Below, piece by piece: positions 60,328 to 64,000 of a stretch of DNA of 64,000 bases. Source of the stretch: Flavobacterium panacagri (lineage in GTDB: Bacteria; Bacteroidota; Bacteroidia; Flavobacteriales; Flavobacteriaceae); contig NZ_CP119766.1 of NCBI RefSeq assembly GCF_030378165.1, positions 5,580,001 to 5,644,000 of the forward strand. Reading direction: 5' to 3'. The translations under genes and the position numbers were made by a program. The stretch's first letter is position 1. Each line of letters begins with the position of its first letter. Under the pieces are notes generated by a model, which had not been told where the DNA came from, did not search any database, and was given only the letters and a program-made list of their open reading frames with translations.

Positions 60328-62307
60328 ATGAGCGCATCGCATAAAAACTTACATAGTAAGTTGTCTATTGGGGGTTTATTGATTACTTTAGGGATTATTT
60401 ATGGAGATATTGGAACCTCTCCATTGTACGTAATGAAGGCTATTCTAGGCAATCACGTAATAAATGCCGATATTGTTTTAGGAGGTATTTCTTGTGTTTT
60501 TTGGACGCTGACATTACAAACTACAATTAAATATGTACTTATTACTTTAAGTGCAGACAATCATGGTGAAGGTGGAATTTTTGCACTTTACGCCTTAGTC
60601 AAGAAAACAAAAATTCAATGGCTAATCGTGCCCGCCATAATTGGAGGAAGTGCCCTGCTTGCAGACGGAATCATAACACCACCCATTTCGATTTCATCAG
60701 CAGTAGAAGGAATTAGAGCTTTCTATCCTACAATGGAGACGCAAACTATTGTATATATTGTAATTTCGATCTTGTTTGTTCTTTTCACTATTCAGCAATT
60801 CGGAACTAAACTAGTTGGTAAATTCTTTGCTCCAATGATGTTAATCTGGTTTGCTATGCTTGGAACTTTAGGAACTATTCAGGTTATTAATTACCCAGAA
60901 GTTATTAAAGCCATAAATCCTTATTACGCATACCATTTATTAACGGTACATCCTGATGGTTTCTTTGTTCTTGGATTTGTATTTTTATGTACAACAGGAG
61001 CTGAGGCTTTATATTCAGATATGGGACACTGTGGTAGAAAAAACATTAGAATAAGCTGGATGTTTGTAAAAACTACTTTGGTTTTAAACTACTTTGGACA
61101 AGCTGCTTATTTAATCCACCACGAAGGAAGCACCTTACAGCAATTAGGAGGAGAAAATGGAAATCCGTTTTACTTAATTATGCCACATTGGTTTTTACCA
61201 TTTGGAATTGTAGTGGCAACTTTAGCAGCCGTGATTGCATCTCAAGCATTGATTAGCGGTTCATTTACCTTGATCAATGAAGCAATGCGTCTGAATTTCT
61301 GGCCAAAAGTAAAAATCAAATATCCAACAGAAGTAAAAGGTCAATTATACATTCCATCAATTAACTGGTTATTGTTTTTTGGTTGTGTTGGAATTGTTTT
61401 ACACTTCGAAAAATCAGGAAATATGGAGCATGCTTATGGTCTTGCTATTATTCTCTGCATGATCATGACGACTATTTTGTTGAATTATTATCTAATCATG
61501 AAACGTGTAAAACTATACTTCATGGTTCCGTTGATTACCATTTATTTGTTAATCGAATTCAGTTTCCTTTTTGCTAATATCACCAAGTTTGCCGAAGGAG
61601 GTTATGTAACATTAATCATTGCAAGCATGCTGATTTCTGTAATGACAATCTGGTATTTGGCGAAGAAAATCAACAAAAACTACACAAAAGTGGTTAAGGT
61701 TGATGACTACAAACAAGTTTTAGTAGAATTGAGTCAAGATTTATCTATTCCGAAATACGCAACGCACTTGGTTTACATGACCAATGCCAATCGTGTTGAT
61801 GAATTGGAGGAAAAAATCATTTATTCTATTCTTCAAAAGCGTCCAAAAAGAGCAGATATTTATTGGTTTGTTCACGTGAACATTTTGACTGAACCTTATA
61901 AAACGCAGTATAAAGTAACAGAAATTGCCAAAGACGATATCTATAGAATTGACTTCAATTTAGGTTTTAGAGAACCAACCAAAATCAATTTGATGTTTAG
62001 AGAAGTTATCAAAGATATGGTAAAACGTGGCGAAGTTGATATTACCAGCCGTTACGAATCTTTAAACAAAAACAATATCATTGGAGACTTCAAATTTGTA
62101 CTGTCTGAAAAATTCTTATCGAACGACAATGATTTAAGATGGCACGAAAACATTATTATGAACTCGTACTTTTTCATCAAAAAACTGAGTTTGTCTGAAG
62201 AAAGAGCTTTTGGATTAGACAGCAGTTCTGTTAAAGTAGAGAAATTCCCAATGGTGCTTCATGCTCCAGAAAATATTGGATTAACGCGTATTGTTCCTAA
62301 AGAATAA
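60328..62307 (+). CDS. kup: KUP/HAK-type potassium transporter
   Basis: The protein has 659 residues from ATG 60328 (MSASHKNLHSKLSIGGLLIT). The N-terminal signature GIIYGDIGTSPLYVMKAIL is diagnostic. About 12 membrane segments lie up to residue 450, then a cytoplasmic C-terminal domain (about 460-659). It imports K+ with protons. Monocistronic, with its own promoter and terminator. Confidence 0.93.
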   Translation: MSASHKNLHSKLSIGGLLITLGIIYGDIGTSPLYVMKAILGNHVINADIVLGGISCVFWTLTLQTTIKYVLITLSADNHGEGGIFALYALVKKTKIQWLIVPAIIGGSALLADGIITPPISISSAVEGIRAFYPTMETQTIVYIVISILFVLFTIQQFGTKLVGKFFAPMMLIWFAMLGTLGTIQVINYPEVIKAINPYYAYHLLTVHPDGFFVLGFVFLCTTGAEALYSDMGHCGRKNIRISWMFVKTTLVLNYFGQAAYLIHHEGSTLQQLGGENGNPFYLIMPHWFLPFGIVVATLAAVIASQALISGSFTLINEAMRLNFWPKVKIKYPTEVKGQLYIPSINWLLFFGCVGIVLHFEKSGNMEHAYGLAIILCMIMTTILLNYYLIMKRVKLYFMVPLITIYLLIEFSFLFANITKFAEGGYVTLIIASMLISVMTIWYLAKKINKNYTKVVKVDDYKQVLVELSQDLSIPKYATHLVYMTNANRVDELEEKIIYSILQKRPKRADIYWFVHVNILTEPYKTQYKVTEIAKDDIYRIDFNLGFREPTKINLMFREVIKDMVKRGEVDITSRYESLNKNNIIGDFKFVLSEKFLSNDNDLRWHENIIMNSYFFIKKLSLSEERAFGLDSSSVKVEKFPMVLHAPENIGLTRIVPKE

Positions 62308-62330
62308 AAAACATCCAAAATATTTCAAAA

Positions 62331-62355
62331 AAAACACTCTTAACTAGAGTGTTTT
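62331..62355 (+). terminator. Terminator of kup
   Basis: AAAACACTCT and AGAGTGTTTT, loop TAACT, followed by TTCTTTT. Confidence 0.8.
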
Positions 62356-62419
62356 TTCTTTTAATGAGAATCCGAAATAAGATTCAGTATTAAAAATTTA
62401 ACTTTCAATCAATTAATAC

Positions 62420-62427
62420 TACCTTTG
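62420..62427 (+). promoter_or_regulatory. -7 box of the RsmB-type gene
   Basis: TACCTTTG matches TAnnTTTG and lies 17 bp before the ATG at 62445. Confidence 0.5.
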
Positions 62428-62444
62428 CACTTCAAATAAATAAA

Positions 62445-63659
62445 ATGAGATTACACAGAAATTTAGTTTATACGACAATCGATTCTTTGAATGCTATTTT
62501 CAATGAAGGAGAATATGCAGACAAAGTTGTAGCTAGAGCATTAAAAAAAGACAAACGCTGGGGAAGTTCTGACCGTAAATTTGTTGCTGAAACCATATAC
62601 GAGATTGTTCGATGGAAACGATTATACGCTGAAATTGCAGAAGTTAAAGAACCTTATGACAGAGATAATTTATGGAGAATGTTTGCCGTTTGGGCTGTTC
62701 TTCGCGGTTATCCAATTCCTGATTGGAGACAATTGGAAGGAACTCCTGAAAGAAAAATAAAAGGCCGTTTTGACGAATTATCTAAAAACAGGGCACTTAA
62801 AGAATCTATTCCTGACTGGATGGATGAATTGGGCGTAAAAGAATTAGGCGAAAAAGTTTGGTCAAAAGAAATTGCTGCACAAAATCAGCCGGCAAAAGTG
62901 ATCCTTAGAACCAACACTTTAAAAGGAACTAAAGAAAGCCTTAGAAATACTTTAATGGATTTAAATATTGAAACAGAATATTTAAAAGACCAGCCAGAAG
63001 CTCTTGTTTTAAAAGAAAGAGCCAATGTATTTTTAACTGATGCTTTTAAACAAGGTTTATTTGAAGTACAAGATGCCAACTCGCAATTAGTTGCAGGATT
63101 TCTAGACGTAAAACCAGGAATGCGCGTGGTAGATACTTGTGCTGGTGCTGGAGGAAAAACATTGCACATGGCTTCTTTAATGGAAAACAAAGGACAGCTG
63201 ATTGCAATGGATTTGTATGAAAGTAAATTAAAGCAATTAAAACTAAGAGCTAAAAGAAACGGCGCTTTCAATATTGAATACCGCATTATCGACAGCACTA
63301 AAGTGATAAAAAAATTACACGAAAAAGCTGATCGCGTTTTGATTGATGCTCCTTGTAGCGGATTAGGGGTTTTAAAAAGAAATCCGGATTCTAAATGGAA
63401 ATTACAGCCTGAATTTATCGATAATATCCGTAAAGTTCAGAGCGAAGTTTTAGAAAGCTATTCTAAAATTGTAAAACCAGGCGGAAAATTGGTTTATGCA
63501 ACTTGTTCTGTTTTACCTTCAGAAAATCAGGAGCAAGTGGAGAAATTCTTAAAAACAGAAATCGGACAACAATTTACTTTTATTGAAGATCGTAAAATGT
63601 TAGCTTCAGAATCTGGTTTTGACGGATTCTATATGGCACTTTTGGAAAGAAAAAAGTAA
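62445..63659 (+). CDS. RsmB/NOP-type RNA m5C methyltransferase
   Basis: The protein has 404 residues. An N-terminal NusB-like helical region (about 1-140; KDKRWGSSDRKFVAETIYEI) precedes the SAM methyltransferase. SAM motif VVDTCAGAGGKTLHMASL, the catalytic cysteine motif DAPCSGLGVLKRNPDSKW, and the second cysteine in YATCSVLPSENQEQVEKFL. Both cysteines required for m5C chemistry are present. Target probably 16S rRNA C967-like or tRNA. Confidence 0.9.
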   Translation: MRLHRNLVYTTIDSLNAIFNEGEYADKVVARALKKDKRWGSSDRKFVAETIYEIVRWKRLYAEIAEVKEPYDRDNLWRMFAVWAVLRGYPIPDWRQLEGTPERKIKGRFDELSKNRALKESIPDWMDELGVKELGEKVWSKEIAAQNQPAKVILRTNTLKGTKESLRNTLMDLNIETEYLKDQPEALVLKERANVFLTDAFKQGLFEVQDANSQLVAGFLDVKPGMRVVDTCAGAGGKTLHMASLMENKGQLIAMDLYESKLKQLKLRAKRNGAFNIEYRIIDSTKVIKKLHEKADRVLIDAPCSGLGVLKRNPDSKWKLQPEFIDNIRKVQSEVLESYSKIVKPGGKLVYATCSVLPSENQEQVEKFLKTEIGQQFTFIEDRKMLASESGFDGFYMALLERKK

Positions 63660-63699
63660 AAAATTAAATTTCAATTTATTTTGGAATAACTCAATACTA

Positions 63700-63739
63700 A
63701 AAATCCAAATTCCAATTTTAAGCTTGGAATTTGGATTTT
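63700..63739. terminator. Convergent terminator
   Basis: AAAATCCAAATTCCAA and TTGGAATTTGGATTTT form a perfect 16-bp stem between the convergent RsmB-type and acyl-CoA synthetase genes. A T-run follows on the plus strand. Confidence 0.75.
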
Positions 63740-63754
63740 TTTATTTTTGGAATT

Positions 63755-64000
63755 TTACTCTTGCAGAGTTGGTTTACGAAGCAACTTTCCATTTTCGTTT
63801 TCCTTGAATTTGGAAACAAAAACTATTTCTTTTGGTTTTTCATATTTTCCTAAGACATCAAAAAAATCGGGAGCAAATTCTTGTTTTTCTCCTTCAACAA
63901 CCAAAACTAATTTTTCTCCTAAAGTAGTATCCGGAAGCCCCGTCACAAAGAATCTATTATTGATTTTACCAATCAACTTAGCTTCAATCTGTTCCGGAAT
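63755..64000 (-). CDS. menE: AMP-binding acyl-CoA synthetase C-terminal part, probably MenE (runs off the right edge)
   Basis: 81 codons are visible, open to the window edge. Reading in: IPEQIEAKLIG, then RFFVTGLPDTTLGEKLVLVV, then YEKPKEIVFVSKFKENENGK and LLRKPTLQE. The final N-G-K-L-L-R-K corresponds to the A10 lysine motif of adenylate-forming enzymes. The 'TGLPD-LGE' hinge and short end fit o-succinylbenzoate-CoA ligase of menaquinone synthesis. The catalytic core lies outside the window, so the exact substrate is not certain. Confidence 0.65.
   Translation of the reverse strand: MPEQIEAKLIGKINNRFFVTGLPDTTLGEKLVLVVEGEKQEFAPDFFDVLGKYEKPKEIVFVSKFKENENGKLLRKPTLQE

Overview
The window is AT-rich chromosomal DNA from a member of the Bacteroidota, most likely a Flavobacterium. 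Genes lack Shine-Dalgarno leaders, several starts are preceded by the Bacteroidota -7 box TAnnTTTG, and many families are typical of flavobacteria: DUF4251, META-domain lipoprotein, LETM1-related biofilm protein, 'sensor of ECF sigma factor', fadNAE and MnmD. Dispersed inverted repeats between genes are abundant. Everything here comes from reading the sequence; family names are from memory of the families and were not searched.

Region 1 (1-12.0 kb, minus strand) holds large proteins of the SWIM / WGR-DUF6493 / DUF5724-DUF4132 (MolR) type, which elsewhere co-occur with MoxR/VWA/RING systems, plus an orphan Imm51 immunity-like protein and a lipoprotein. Region 2 (12.1-16.0 kb) is a convergent AAA+ ATPase / subtilase pair whose stop codons overlap, a likely conflict module.

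Region 3 (16.1-31.6 kb) is an RNA-repair island and the most interesting part. It contains two RlaP-type nucleotidyltransferases, a DUF434 protein, TatD, a three-gene operon (Hen1 methyltransferase, stand-alone Pnkp-type RNA ligase, T4-type polynucleotide kinase/phosphatase), a T4 Rnl1-like RNA ligase, a SUKH protein, a large zinc-finger/TerD-like protein (MXAN_6230/SCO0854-like), an HD phosphohydrolase and a WYL regulator. Upstream of the zinc-finger/TerD gene lies a non-coding array of five 20-nt direct repeats. The segments between them contain the two halves of a tRNA-like molecule and a second tRNA-like minihelix. The array, the Hen1 operon and the Rnl1-like gene share one promoter architecture: a palindrome (CTACGCAA-N5-TTGCGTAG) placed exactly 9 bp from a -7-like box. 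Four copies exist, all pointing the same way. I infer a coordinated regulon in which RNA-repair enzymes and tRNA-like RNAs are induced together, with the WYL protein as a candidate regulator.

Region 4 (31.8-38.4 kb) is a MarR-controlled fatty-acid beta-oxidation operon (fadN, fadA, fadE) interrupted by a four-helix-bundle (IVP) gene flanked by short repeats. Region 5 (38.6-49.6 kb) holds a GH18 chitinase, envelope proteins, a SodC lipoprotein, a LETM1-related protein followed by a 2.46-kb insertion with a duplicated terminator, and a carbonic anhydrase/SulP pair. Region 6 (49.7-64.0 kb) is mostly housekeeping: dps/oxyR, mnmD, ilvE, a MazG-like pyrophosphohydrolase, an SRPBCC protein, a sigma/anti-sigma pair that both carry frameshifts, a BNR-repeat protein, kup, an RsmB-type methyltransferase and the 3' end of an acyl-CoA synthetase gene (probably menE).
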